Source of the DNA: Symbiodinium natans
Taxonomy: Eukaryota > Sar > Dinophyceae > Suessiales > Symbiodiniaceae
Reading direction: 5' to 3'
Assembly: GCA_905221605.1 (NCBI GenBank)
Contig: CAJNDS010002623.1
Location: 672,501 to 736,500 of the forward strand
Length of the DNA: 64,000 bases
Shown here: positions 1-12,300 of the stretch, piece by piece
Position numbering within the stretch: the stretch's first letter is position 1
Layout of the letters: every line of letters begins with the position of its first letter
Notes under the pieces: model-generated
What the model saw: the letters and a program-made list of their open reading frames with translations, nothing else
Told to the model about the DNA's origin: nothing
The model's database searches: none
Position numbers and translations under genes: made by a program

Positions 1-316
1 GGGTGAGTATACAACCAATTTCACCAGGTCTGGCCCATCACTGGAGGGGTTGCGAGGGCAGTCGAAACTTTGCAACCCCAGCACCCTAAAAAACCTACAA
101 ACCTATAAACCTTATGAACCGAACAAGCCTCACACTTGCGAAAAAAACCCTAAACTATGAACCCTCTGAACCCCTGCATCGAAAAAAACCTTAAACCCTA
201 AACCCAAAACCCTAAACCGAAACCCTAAACCCTAAACCCTAAACCCTAAACCCTAAACCCTAAACCCTAAACCCTAAACCCTAAACCCTAAACCCTAAAC
301 CCAACCTCCCACCGCC
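1..316. repeat. Region downstream of the last exon, with CCCTAAA array
   Basis: Lies 3' of the stop codon on the minus strand. It holds degenerate telomere-like words and a clean CCCTAAA array at about 222-302. No gene is visible. The window edge is not a chromosome end, because positions 1-60 are non-repetitive. Confidence 0.6.
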
Positions 317-377
317 TCAGAAGGCGTGCTTGAGGAGCTCCTGGTCTGCGCTCCGGTCGGCAGGGGGTTGCTTCAAA
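317..377 (-). CDS. Terminal exon with stop
   Basis: Acceptor CCCGGCTTCTGTAG. Joined to two bases from exon 2428-2519 it reads GLKQPPADRSADQELLKHAF and then TGA. The plus strand is also open here, so strand rests on the acceptor, the phase match and the neighbouring exons. Confidence 0.5.
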
Positions 378-3300
378 CTACAGAAGCCGGGCTTGGGGTT
401 GGTTAGGGTTTAGGGTTTAGGGTTTAGGGTTTAGGGTTCAGGGTTCAGGTTCAGGGTTCAGGGTATTAGGCTTTAGGTTTTGGGACTTGACCCTCCAGCA
501 GTCACCTCCTGAAGTTGTCGGCTTGGATTTGCATGAATTGCAGCACACATCCTCGCGCCACCCCTCAACCCAAACACCCTTAAACCCCAAAACCCTAGTG
601 ACCCAAAAACCCTAATGCCCCAAAAACCCGAATAACCCAAAAACCCTAAACCCTGACATGGTCCCGGCCTAAAGACTCTGGACCCACTACCCTCAACCCT
701 ACACAGCAAACCCTACCGTAAAACCCCAGTCAGCCCTTTGACATAGGAGGCCACTATTTGGGATGTTCCCCCTAATACTAACAGCCCTTACTAGGGATCA
801 TAATCTACGATTTGCTTAAGAACCCCTAACAGGAATTATAAAAGATATCATCATCCCTATATTCCCCTTATTTTCAATTTTTCGGTGTCCTTAAGCAATT
901 AGTAGTAACAGGGGGCACTATAATTCCAATTCAGGACTGTTAGCATAAGGGGGACCATCACAAGGTCCTGCTTGGAGGTTCTTATAAACCAATTCATTAC
1001 AAGTACTTATAAAACCCTTCTAGGGCACTTAAGGGGCTTATAAGTGGGTGATGAGTTACTAGTACGGTTATAATTGGCTAGTAATTACCATGGACCTCCA
1101 AGTATCTTCCTCCCCCAGAACCAAACAACTTCTTGGTCATCCGTCCTCCGCACCTAAGAAAGGCCGGCGCTCCGCGTCACTGCCGTACACCTTGCATTGC
1201 GGGGGGGGGGGGGGGGGTTCAGTTCAGGGTTGGGACTAGGATGTTAGGGTTACGGGTTTAGGGTTTAGGGTTTAGGGTTTAGGATTTTCTGGTTTATGTT
1301 GGGTTGGGGATTAGGATGTAAGGGTTCAGGGTTTTAGTTTAAAGGGATTTGGGGAGTTGAGTTGTGTGCTGTGTCCGTCAACCCAGCCAGTCTGGCCCTG
1401 TACCCTCAACCCAAAACCCTGTAAACCCTACACACCCAATAAACTTGAAACCCCATAAACCCCATAAAAGCTATAAACCAAATAAACACCGCGAGCCCCG
1501 TAAACCCTGCAAACCCTATAAACCCTATAAAACCCTTAAACCCATAAACCCCATCAACCCTACAAACCCTACAAACCCGACAAACCCTATAAACCCTAGA
1601 AACCCCATAAACCCTAAAACACCCTGTAAACACAAACCCTGTAAAACCTATCAAACCCTGCAAAACCTATCAAACCCTATCAACCCTGTAAACCCCATAA
1701 ACCTTATAAAACCCTATAAACCCTATAAACCCTAAGCTTTACCCCTATAGCCTAAACCCCAAACCCACACCTGCCATACACCCCGAAAGCTCGCCCCTCA
1801 ACAAAACCGTAGAGGTCCCAACCTAGACCTACTCTAGCCCCCAAACCCCCAAAACCATGAAGGGGTTTGGGGTTCAGGGTTCAGGGTATACATAGGGTTA
1901 GGGTTTGAGGTTTAGGGTTTAGGGTTTAGGGTTTAGGGTTTAGGGTTTAGGGTTTAGGGTTTAGGGTTTAGGGTTTAGGGGTTTACCTTCCGGGCCTGGA
2001 ACCCGCAGGCTTCACGGTCACGGAGCGTGCGCTTGCAAAAGTACCTGCCGAGGCTCAGAGGGTGACACAGAGGCCCATTTTAGTAGGGTTTAGGGTTTAG
2101 GGTTTGAGTTTAGGGTTTAGGGTTTAGATCTCAGGGTTGAGGGCAATTCGAATGGGGAATGAGTGTTTTTGGGGTATTTTGGCTTGGGTTTAGGTTGTGG
2201 GGATCCTGTAACATGTGCTTACCCTGCAGTGCAGCTCACTCGCGTCCCTAAACCCCCTACTCAAAAGCCCTGAAACCCCTAAAAGCCAAAACCGCGGAAC
2301 ATCGGGACAAAAAGCCGTTAAACCCTCTAAGCCCTTAGAAAGCCCTGCGGCCCTGAAGCGAAGTCCTACACTTAAAACCCTAAACCCTAAACCCCAAACC
2401 CCAAACCCTAAACCCTAAACCCTACACCCTGCCCGGGGGGGCACATGGTGTGGGGCGCCTGCCCCGGATCTTCCGGGTGCAGGTGTCCGCCACACTTCGG
2501 GCCTTGGCGTACCCAGAGACTCCAGTACCCCTGATTGAAGGAATATTCCTTAAACCATCTAAGGCTTTAGGGTTTAGGGTTTAGGGTTTAGGGTTTAGGG
2601 TTTAGGGTTTAGAGTTTAGGGTTGGTTTAGGGAACCCTTTCATGTTTTAAGGAATGTGCCTTAATTGAGGGGTATTGAAGTTCCTGATTACCAAAGGCTG
2701 GCTGGGTGAAGCGCTTTAGAATTTCGGGCTTCCTGCGCTGTGGTTCTGAGCAGTAGGCTTGCAAGATTTGAGGGCTCCAGTGTTTAAGCGATTTCTGGTC
2801 TCTTTCACGGCCCAAAAAAATGTTGCATCAAAACCCCTCAAACCTCAAATCCAAAGCCCAAAAATGCCTCTGACCCCCCTAAGCCTAAAGCATTAAGCAT
2901 ACCCGGAAAAATCCTCTTAACACCTAGAAAAGGCCTAAAAGGTAGAGGGTTTCCTTGGAGTCTTCACAACTGATTTCATGGGCGCAAGCATGTCTGCCCC
3001 GGTGGTCAACCGACCCGGGGTTGTCGAATCTTGTGGGATCGCAACGCAGCATGAAGCCATACTTGGAGGATCAAGGCACTTAGTAACTCAAGCTAGGATC
3101 AAGGCACTTAGTAACTCAAGTTATACACGCCATAGAAAAATCCGCTGTCAGAGATACTCTTTTGGGGTTTCCGAAATTAGGGGTACCTTATCCTTCTTAT
3201 AAGGGAATCCTTATTTAGGAATCCATTCGTATGTTAATTCAATGTGAGTCCCGACGCCAAGAAAGCCCGAGAAGAAACACCATACGCGAAACACCCTAAA

Positions 3301-6300
3301 CCCTAAACCCTAAACCCTACACCCTAAACCCTAAACCCTAAACCCTGAGCCCTGAGCCCTAAGCCCTAAGCCCTAAGCCCCGTAAACTCCAAAGGATCGA
3401 AAAAAGCCCTGAAGCCGCACCCTGAACCCTAAATGCCCCATCAGTTTAAGAGCCACAAACTATCCTAAAAACATTTATAAGCCTAAACCCTAAACCCTAA
3501 ACCCTAAGCCCTAAACCCTAAACCCTAAACCCTAAACCCTAAGCCCTAAACCCTAAGCCCTAAACCCTAAACCCTAAACCCTAAACCTCCCCCCCCCCCC
3601 CCCCCCCCCCCCCTCCAAAAAAAAGCCGAACAAAGGGCCCTAAAACCCCTTTTCAGCATCTTGCAAAGCCCGCAAGTCATCTCTATAACCCCACAACCCT
3701 ACACCCTCAACTTGGGATGCTCCCCCTTAGACGACAGTCCTTACTAGGATTAAAGCACCCCTACTATAATCCCAATGAAGGACTGTCAGTATAATTCAGG
3801 GGGAACATCTCAACCCTAAACCCTAAACCCTAAACCCCAAACCCAAAACCCTGAACCCTAAACCCAAAACCCTGAACCCTAAACCCTGAACCCTAAACCC
3901 TAAACCCTAAAGCACAAAAACGGCTGCTGCCCGGAGGCAGGGGGACAACGCGCCGAAGACCGCGCCGTCGGCGACGCGCAGCCGAAGTTCCGGCTTTGCC
4001 TTTGGGGAGCATAACAGGGGTTTAGGGTTTAGGGTTTAGGGTTTAGGGTTTAGGGTTTAGGGTTTAGGGTTTAGGGTTTAGGGTTTAGGGTTTAGGGTTT
4101 AGGGTTGATGGTCAGTATGCAAGTAGCTCAAGACAGGTCAAGATGAGTGGCACGAGAATACAGACACACGCATATCATATATACATATATATATATATAG
4201 CCGAAGACAAGAATACATGTGCACATATATATATATATATATATGGTACCCCCCCCCTCAAAACCTACCTTTTCATACCCTTTTCTATGTCGAGACGTCA
4301 TGTTTATGATATTCGAAGCCGGATGTATATATATATATATATACATCCGATACGAAATATTAAATACTTAGCGACTCCAATAAAAAATCTCCAGGGCCAG
4401 GAGTTTTAAAACTCTTCTTGTGGCTAAGCAAGGAGTTTTAAAACTCGTGGCCCCGAAGATTGAAGATTGAAGATTCCCCAGAACTCTTTCCAGGAATCTT
4501 CAATCTTCAATCTTAGGGGCAGGGAGTTTTAAAACTCCTCTTGTGGCTAAGCAAGGAGTTTTAAAACTCGTGGCCCCGAAGATTGAAGATTGAAGATTCT
4601 CCAGAACTCTTTCCAGGAATCTTCAATCTTCAATCTTCGGTGGCATGAGTTTTAAAACTCCTCTTGTGGCTAAGCAAGGAGTTTTAAAACTCCCGGCCCC
4701 GACTACTTGAGATTGAAGATTCCCACAAAGAGTCCTGAGACATCTTCAATCTTCAATCTTCGGTGGCAGGAGTTTTAAAACTCCTCTTGTGGCTAAGCAA
4801 GGAGTTTTAAAACGCCCGGTCCTGAAGATTTTTCTTATGGTTAAGAAATATCTTACAAAACTCTAGGCCATGGTATTATATATTGAAGCACTGAAAGTGG
4901 TTCCATTATATGTGCACAATTTCAACGCGCAGCTTGGGCTATAAACGCGCAGTTTCCAGCCATAGCATACTCCTCATGTCGGCCGTCAACATGAAGGTTG
5001 CGTGCGCGTTTAGGTTAATTGTAATCCTATATGGGTTTTGGGGCTTCTCTATAAAACGCTAAGCCCGGGACCTATAAATCTTAACCCTATAGGGTTTAAA
5101 GGTTATGTGTTTCAACTTAATTGCAGGCTTAGGTTCAAAATCATATATCTTAAACCCTAAACCTTTAAACCTTAACCCTATAAAGTTTCCAGGTTGCAGG
5201 TTTCGTTTAATTACACGTCAAGGTTTAAATACATATATCTTAATTCTAGACCTTGAACTAACGCTTAAAGTTTAAGGGTTTCGGTGTATTTGCAGGTCAA
5301 GATTTAAATGCCTATATCTTAAGCCCTAAACCTTTAAATCTTAATCCTACAGGGTTTAAAGGTTAAAGAATTGGGCTTATGTGTTTAATCCTATAGGGTT
5401 TCGGGGCTTTTCTTTAAAACTCTAAATCCTGGATCGATAGGGGTTTAGAGTGCCTATGTCTTAAACCCTATACCTTTAAACCTTAACCCTGCAAGGGTTA
5501 AAGGTTTCGTGTTTCCGTTGAATTGTAGGTCATGGTTTACATGTCTGAAATTCAAATCCTAAACCTTTAAACCGTAACCCTATAGGGTGTTTAAAGATTA
5601 AGGGTTGAGGTTAAATTGCTTAACCCTATAGGCTTGGGGTTTTGGGGCTTCTCGTTAGAATCCTAAACCCTGGATCGATAGGGTTTTGGAGAATAAGCCC
5701 TGACAATACCCTTAAACAAACCCAGAACACGCAGTGGAGTGAAGTGGAGGGGAGTGGGGGGGTGTGGTGGGGAGTGTTTTTTGGTCCTACTTGTTTTGGA
5801 AGACCGACCCTGGCGCCTTCTCCCCTTCTATTTAGAAGCAAATTAAGTCCTTATAAGCAAATTTGTTGCGTTGGAGATTGAGTGAGTACACAGATTACGT
5901 ACCAACTCATACATACATATAAAGCCAATACACAGTATGAATATGCATGTGAGTACTGCAACACTACGACGACTTCAATCTTTAATTTGAGGGTCGATTC
6001 AAAACTGAATCGGCCGATTCAAATTTGAATCGGACATATTTCATCATTATAGGGGAGCCCGCTCTTTAGGACTTAGCGAGAAGGATTTAGAGAATAGGCG
6101 TTGAAGTGGGGAGCATCCCAAAGCTTAGTCCCCAAATCCTATTTTCTAAGGGGGCGCAAATCTTATCGCTAAAGCTTTAGCGTTAGCGAGAAGATTTATT
6201 GAGTAAGGTTGGCTTTTGTATGAGTTAGGGGGGGTCTCATTTTTGGGGATTTAAGGCTACTTAAGATTCCCTCTTTAGGATCTGGTGACTCCCTCCCACC

Positions 6301-9300
6301 CCTCTTCCCCAATATGATTTAGGGAGTGAAATTAAGGGATAAGATTGAGGGATCCTTCTTTGTTGACTTTAGCGATAAGATCTACTGAGTAAGGTTCTTT
6401 GTTTTATGATGTAGACGGAGAGGCTCATCTTTAAGATTTATAGTAAGGATCCCCCTCTTTAGGACACCCCTCTTTAGGGCTTAAGCAATAGGATTTAGAA
6501 AGTAAAACTAAGGAATGCTCTTTAGGATTTAGGGGATCTCCTCTGTAGGGTTTAGCCCCCCTCCCCCGCCCCCCACCTTTAGGCCTTAGGGAGTTAATTT
6601 CAGGGAACCAGATCTAGGGATCCCGATAAGATTTTATCCGAGCATCTGTTTAATTGGTGGGACCCCCCACCGCAATAAGAAAGGCAGGGCACTGCAATAA
6701 TGAGACCATGGCAATGTATGCATTCTCTATTAAGCACAATAGGAATGTATTGTAGTTTCGCCGATCCAGACTGCAGCTCAGCAATCAAAAACGAAGCCTG
6801 CAGACAGACTTTTGAACACCCCCGGAAAATATTCATTCACTGTGGCGGTATTTCCCCATACGGAAACCCCCGTACTGGAGGTAGTAATTCTCTTTTAGAA
6901 TTCAGAGGCTCTCCTCTTCAGAATTTCAAGACTTCCCTCTTTAGGGCTTTGGGAAAAGACTTAGGGAGTAAAATCATGGGAATATGATTTAGGGATCCCA
7001 CCCTTTAGGATTTAGCGAGAAGATTTAGTGAGCCATTTAGTGACCCACCCCCCCCCCGCCCGCCCCAGATTTAGGGACTGGGGGAATATGATTTAGGGAA
7101 TACGATGTAGGAATCCCGTGCTTTCGGATTTAGCGAGCAGGATTTTGGGAAGAGGGTTTATGCAACAGAAAATTGTGTGAATAAGGTCAAAGGATTTAGG
7201 GAGTCGGTCTCATCTTTAAAGCGTTTTGATGTCACGCAAGTGTAGAAAATTAGAAAACGGTAGGTTTTGGAGGGGGGGTAGCATATATATATATATATAT
7301 ATACATACGCACTACATGTGCACATATATATATATATATACGCATTCTTCATCTATTTATTTCTCTTGTGCATAAACTATATACACGTTCAAGCATGTAG
7401 CATTCTGTGGACATATGGGTCTCGCAGATGCAGCCTCTTTACTTTCATGGCCGTAGTTCAGGGGTTCCCCTACAAAAGGGTACATTCATTCAAGAAGGCT
7501 TTATGTACTTAGGGCCATGGCCTTGGAGGTTCGGGCAGGGTTAGCCCTAAACCCTAAACCCTAATCCCTCAACCCCTAAACCCTAAAAGGCCCGAGGGCA
7601 GACCGAAGCCTGAAAGGGCTTTAGGGACCTGCTGGGGTTCAGGTTTAGGGTTTAGGGGTTTTCAGGGTTGTCAGTGTTTTCAGTGCTTTCAGGAACTCAG
7701 GGTTTTCAGGGATTTTCAAGGTCCCCTTCGGTGTATCTGCCAAGGAGCTCCGCTCAGCAGCTGATTGTTCAGCCTGGCAGACAGCATGGCAATCGCTCGG
7801 GCATCAAATCGCAGACCTCGTCATGCCCCCTTTCCAGTACCCTGTAAGTTATGGAATTAGGTACCCAAAAAACCCCAGGTTTTGGGTTTCTTTTTTCCAT
7901 AGTAGGACTGCAAATGGACCCTCTGGGGTTACACGCCTGAGGTGGTGCATGTTTGTCCTTTCTTGACAAACGCGAGGTATTGAGGGTCAAGAACACTGAC
8001 GCCCGGTGCTTGGAAACACACCTCATGGGCATCGGAACAGTTCGGAACGGCATTCGATGGCCCACCCGGGCCCTATACCCTAAACCCTACACCCGAAAAC
8101 CTAAATCCTAAACCATAAACCCTAAAACCCACCGTTCTTGGCCCTTGACGACTTGCCAAGACAGAGACTTTCCGATATCAAGGGTCATCATCTGGGTGTG
8201 GAATTCCAGACCATCCAACGAACCTTGACGCACAGAAGTGCAAGAGGGGCAATGCTGCCCTCACAACCGGCGGGGGGGGGGGGGGGGGGGGGGGTGTAAT
8301 GTCTGGTTGCATCCGTGTGCCTACACAAGAAGAGTGGATGTCGGACTGGGTGTATGGCGCGGAGGACACATACCGAAAGAAAGCCTGCCTCTAAACTATA
8401 AACCCTGAACCCTAACTACACCGGCCCTCCCGAACCTCAAACCCAGACAGCCGTACCCAAAGCCACTTGACCCGACAGCGATGGCCTCAAGTAGCTCTTC
8501 AGCTCATCGTTCCTGGGCTGCTGACTTGCGGAAGATTTGCACCCTAAACCCTAAACCCTAAACCCTAAACCCTATACCTGCATGATTTCAGGGCCCATCC
8601 CCACGATGGCAAAGCGAAGTCGCGTCTTCCGATCGAGCTGGCGCAGGACTGCCTTGCGGCGGTAGCTGTGTTGGGGTTTAGGGTTTAGGGTTTAGGGTTT
8701 AGGGTTTAGGTTTAGGGTTTAGGGTTTAGGTCCGGGTTTAGGGTTTGAGTCAGCACAGGAAGCTTCAGCTGTGCACCTTAAGCCCAGTACTGTCTTGGCT
8801 GCACTCAGAAGGGTAGCTATAAGTTTTTTAGCTGCCTTATTAAGAAACCCAATAAACCCAAAAAGGCTAAGGATCTGAAGTTACAGTAAAGTACCACAAA
8901 GACTGTGTCTGTATACATATATGAGCGATTGACAAAACCGTGTGTTCGCCGAACGTTGCGCAACTTTCTTTGTGGGCGCCTATCGATTTTCGAGCATTAG
9001 CTCCCCGACCAAGACAGCATCTCTTCGATTATAGGGTCACGCTTTTTGGGTGGACCCCTAGCGGTTTATCTACACACACGCGAAACCTAAACCCAAAACC
9101 TCAAGGGACTAAAGGGACCTTATGCAGCGCACTAGGGGTTGCTTAGGGGATATTGAAGAGCTTCTTAAGTATATAGGGGCTATATATAGATAAGGTATAT
9201 ATTCCTTGTATACCCCCTAGATCGAAGTGTCCATGTCCAGACTTTGTAGGGTTTAGGGTTTAGGGTTTCGGAATCTTCCCAATCTCAAAGTAACAACAAG

Positions 9301-12300
9301 TCTCCTTTGTCCTGCTCCTTTCTTCTTGGTACCCCAGTAACCCTACTACAATAGGGGTACATTGTTTGGGGTTGGTTCATGTTATACGGGAAGCTAGAAC
9401 CAAAAAATAAGACAAAAGTGTACCACTGGGCTACCACGTCTTGGCCATCGAACTCGGAACATCTAAACCCTCAAGGGCCTAGTGTATAGGTGACTACACC
9501 AGGAGACCTTCAGACCCCAACCCCACAAGATTGGGGTTCGGGTTTTAGAGTTTAGGGTTTGGGGTTGTAGGGTTTTAGGGTTTGGGGTTTAGCCCCCCCC
9601 CTCCCCCCCCACAATGAGGGCTTGGGGTATTGGAAGTCTGGTGCCTCGAGCTGGCGCCGTGCTGCGGAATCCGCTGGGCGCGTGACCTTCGCTGAGAGAC
9701 GCCGCGCACGGCTTTAGTGGGTATTAGAGCGGGCTTAGGGGTGTTAGGGCTTGTTGGGGGGTGGGGGGGTGGGGGGTTTGGGGCCTTTTGGGTTTTTTGG
9801 GTTTTAAGGGTGTTTTGGGAAGTTTAATTCGGGGGTTTAGGGGGTTTGGGGGTTTGAAGGGTTTAGGCGCTAGTAGGTTTAAGCGTTGAAAGGTAGTCTG
9901 CATTCAGCCATGATACCTACACCTGGTCGGAAACTACACCCCTGAACTCTTGAAGCCTGCAACCCCTGTAGCCCTTGAAAAATCTACAGAACCCTTCGAA
10001 CCCTGGAACCGTCCAGACCGTGTACACCCTACAAACACTAAGCCATCTAACCACTTCTTCGCCCTCGCACTCTCAGACCCATAAGCTCTAAACCCTTGAA
10101 ATCCAAAAAGCCTAAAAGCCCCGATAAACTGGATGCGTCGAATGAATCGGAAAAGTTTGAACGAATCATCCAAGATCCAGGAATATATAGAATGAAGAGC
10201 CCCAGCAAAACCTGTTCATGAAGAGATTACACAAGCCTTTTGTGCGGTCATGAATCCAGCTTAACAGGCTGTGTGAGTGAAAAGAGCAGAATTCTTAGGA
10301 CCTTTCTTGGCGGTCAAGTTCACCCGCTGGGGCTACAAACCCAAAACCCTAAACCCTAAAGCCTAAACCCTAAACCCTAAAGCCCATCACATGATTTCGT
10401 GTGCTCACACTGTATGCGTTCACCTCCATCGATCTGTGAAAGGTCAATCACTCACTTGCCAGAATCCTACGCGCCCGAAGACCCTGGATCGGCATTTCCA
10501 GACACTTGCCTCAACCCCCAAAAGCAAAACCCCAAACCCCAAACCCTCAACCACAGTCCTCATGTCCGATACCCGAAAACCCGATAGCCCTAAACCCTAA
10601 ACCCCTAAACCCTGTAGCCCTAAGCCCTAAACCCCTAGACCCTACACCCCATCGAGCCCTTGAAGCCTCAACCTCAAACATCTCCAAAAAGGTCGCAACC
10701 CTAACCCATGAAGCAGTCTAAGTTCTACGTACAACCCTCAACCGTCCCCAACACCCAATCTTGGCTTGCCCCAATGTTCCTAAAGCCTTAATGCAGCAGA
10801 CTGACCCTAAACCCTAAACCCTAAACCCTGAACCCTGAACCCTAAACCCTAAACCCTAAACCCTAAGCCCTAAGCCCTAAGCCCTAAGCCCTAAACCCTA
10901 AACCCTAAACCCTAAACCCTAAACCCTAAACCCTAAACCCTAAACCCTAAACCCTAAACCCTAAACCCTAAACCTTCCTAAACCCTAAACCCTAAACCCT
11001 AAACCCTAAACCCTAGCCAAACATGCCCAGGTGCCAGCGACTCAGGTGGCGCAGTGGGCGGTGCAATTAAGGCCGCATCCTTCTCCTCCTGTGTTGGGGT
11101 CGCTTGGGCTGCCCGTAGGGTTTAGGGTTTAGGGTTTAGGGTTTAGGGTTTAGGGTTTAGGGTGTAGGGTTAGGGCTTTAGGGTGTGCAATGTTGAGTTT
11201 TGGTTGAGGCTTCAGGGTTTGGAGCTGCTTGTGGGCTGCCCTCAACCCTAAACCCTAAACCCTAAACCCTGAGCCTTAGTTGACACACTCTGGACTTCCA
11301 CCGCTGAACTGCTCACCCCAGCTGCCCATAGTCCCACCCTACAGAGTTACCACATGCTGAGAAACCTTTACACCCTAAACCCTGAACCCTGAACCTGAAC
11401 CCTAAACCCTAAACCCTAGGGGTTTCATACCCAAACCTTGGGATGTTCCCCCTTATACTCAGAGTCCTTAAGAGGAATTCTAATGGGGGGGTCCTATAAT
11501 CCACATTAAGGACTGTTAGTATAAGGGGCAACATCGCAACAAAACCTTTCATTCAAGCCCGGACAGTGACAGCCGAAAGAAGCCTGGATGACAAGGATTC
11601 GGAGCCAGTGAGAGGACTAGAGCTCCGCTTCTGAGCATGTAGGGTTAGGGGTTTAGGGGTTCAGGGTTAGGGTTCGGGGTTTTGGTTTGCGGTTTAGGGC
11701 TCAGGGCTTAGGGTTAAGGTGGGGGTTAAGAGGAAGGCAGAGAGATGTTTTTTGGGGGTTCAACTTTTGGGCTGTAGTCTGACACCCCCGTTCCTACCCG
11801 AAACCCATCGTGTCTCGACCGAACGAGTGCAGACCTAGGTTGAAGAACTACGCAGCTAGTCTACCTCGATTACGATTGCATGGTAGAACCAAACAACCCC
11901 AACTGTTTAGGGTCCTTTTCTAGCGCGGCACTCCGACCATAACACAGCCGTATACTCGTTTCACCCTCGACCCTAAACCCCAAAGCCTAAACCCTAAACC
12001 CTGAACCCTAAACCCTAAACCCTATGGGTAGGGTTTGTGCCTTCTCCAAAGCGCACAGCGCCGCTGCCACGTGTTTGCCTCGGTAGGGTCGTCAGCTTGG
12101 CAGTTAGGGTTTAGGGTTTAGGGTGTAGGGTGTAGGGTGTAGGGTGTAGGGTACCAGCCCTAAACCCCACGTAGAAGCCATTGAGCAGGAACACAGGCTA
12201 CCCTAAACCGACCCTAAATCCCCATGTAAAAAGCGCTGCAATAGCAGGGTTCAGCTGGGATCTGGCACGAACCGTGTTGTGCGAACACCTCCCTAAACCC

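Larger units (their letters stand above)
378..2427 (-). other. Intron: telomeric arrays and MITE-like elements
   Basis: No coding island recognised. Contains TTTAGGG and CCCTAAA arrays (about 400-440, 1255-1285, 1410-1735, 1915-1985, 2085-2130), MITE-like elements at 757-964 and 971-1104, and a G run at 1200-1217. Long proline-threonine readings near 1364-1735 are only translated repeats. Confidence 0.55.
3994..8577 (-). other. Long AT-richer intron
   Basis: About 4.6 kb with no convincing coding island. Contains a TTTAGGG array (4018-4105), (AT)n elements, the 123-bp hairpin array (4401-4830), degenerate repeats around TAGGGTTTAAAGGTT (4990-5640), and a long stretch of decayed TTTAGGATTTAGCGAG-like words (6000-7160). 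Open readings at 7769-8065 and 8131-8270 are unassigned. Confidence 0.5.

Noticed and set aside
222-302. True chromosome end (telomere)
   Set aside because: The array is internal, flanked on both sides by non-repetitive DNA, and is one of many similar arrays in both orientations.
1364-1735. Open reading of 123 codons rich in NPxxP
   Set aside because: It is a translation of degenerate CCCTAAA repeats, which lack stops in two frames.
5642-5881. Paired ORFs on both strands near 5.7 kb
   Set aside because: AT-rich intronic repeat region, no splice signals in place, no convincing composition.
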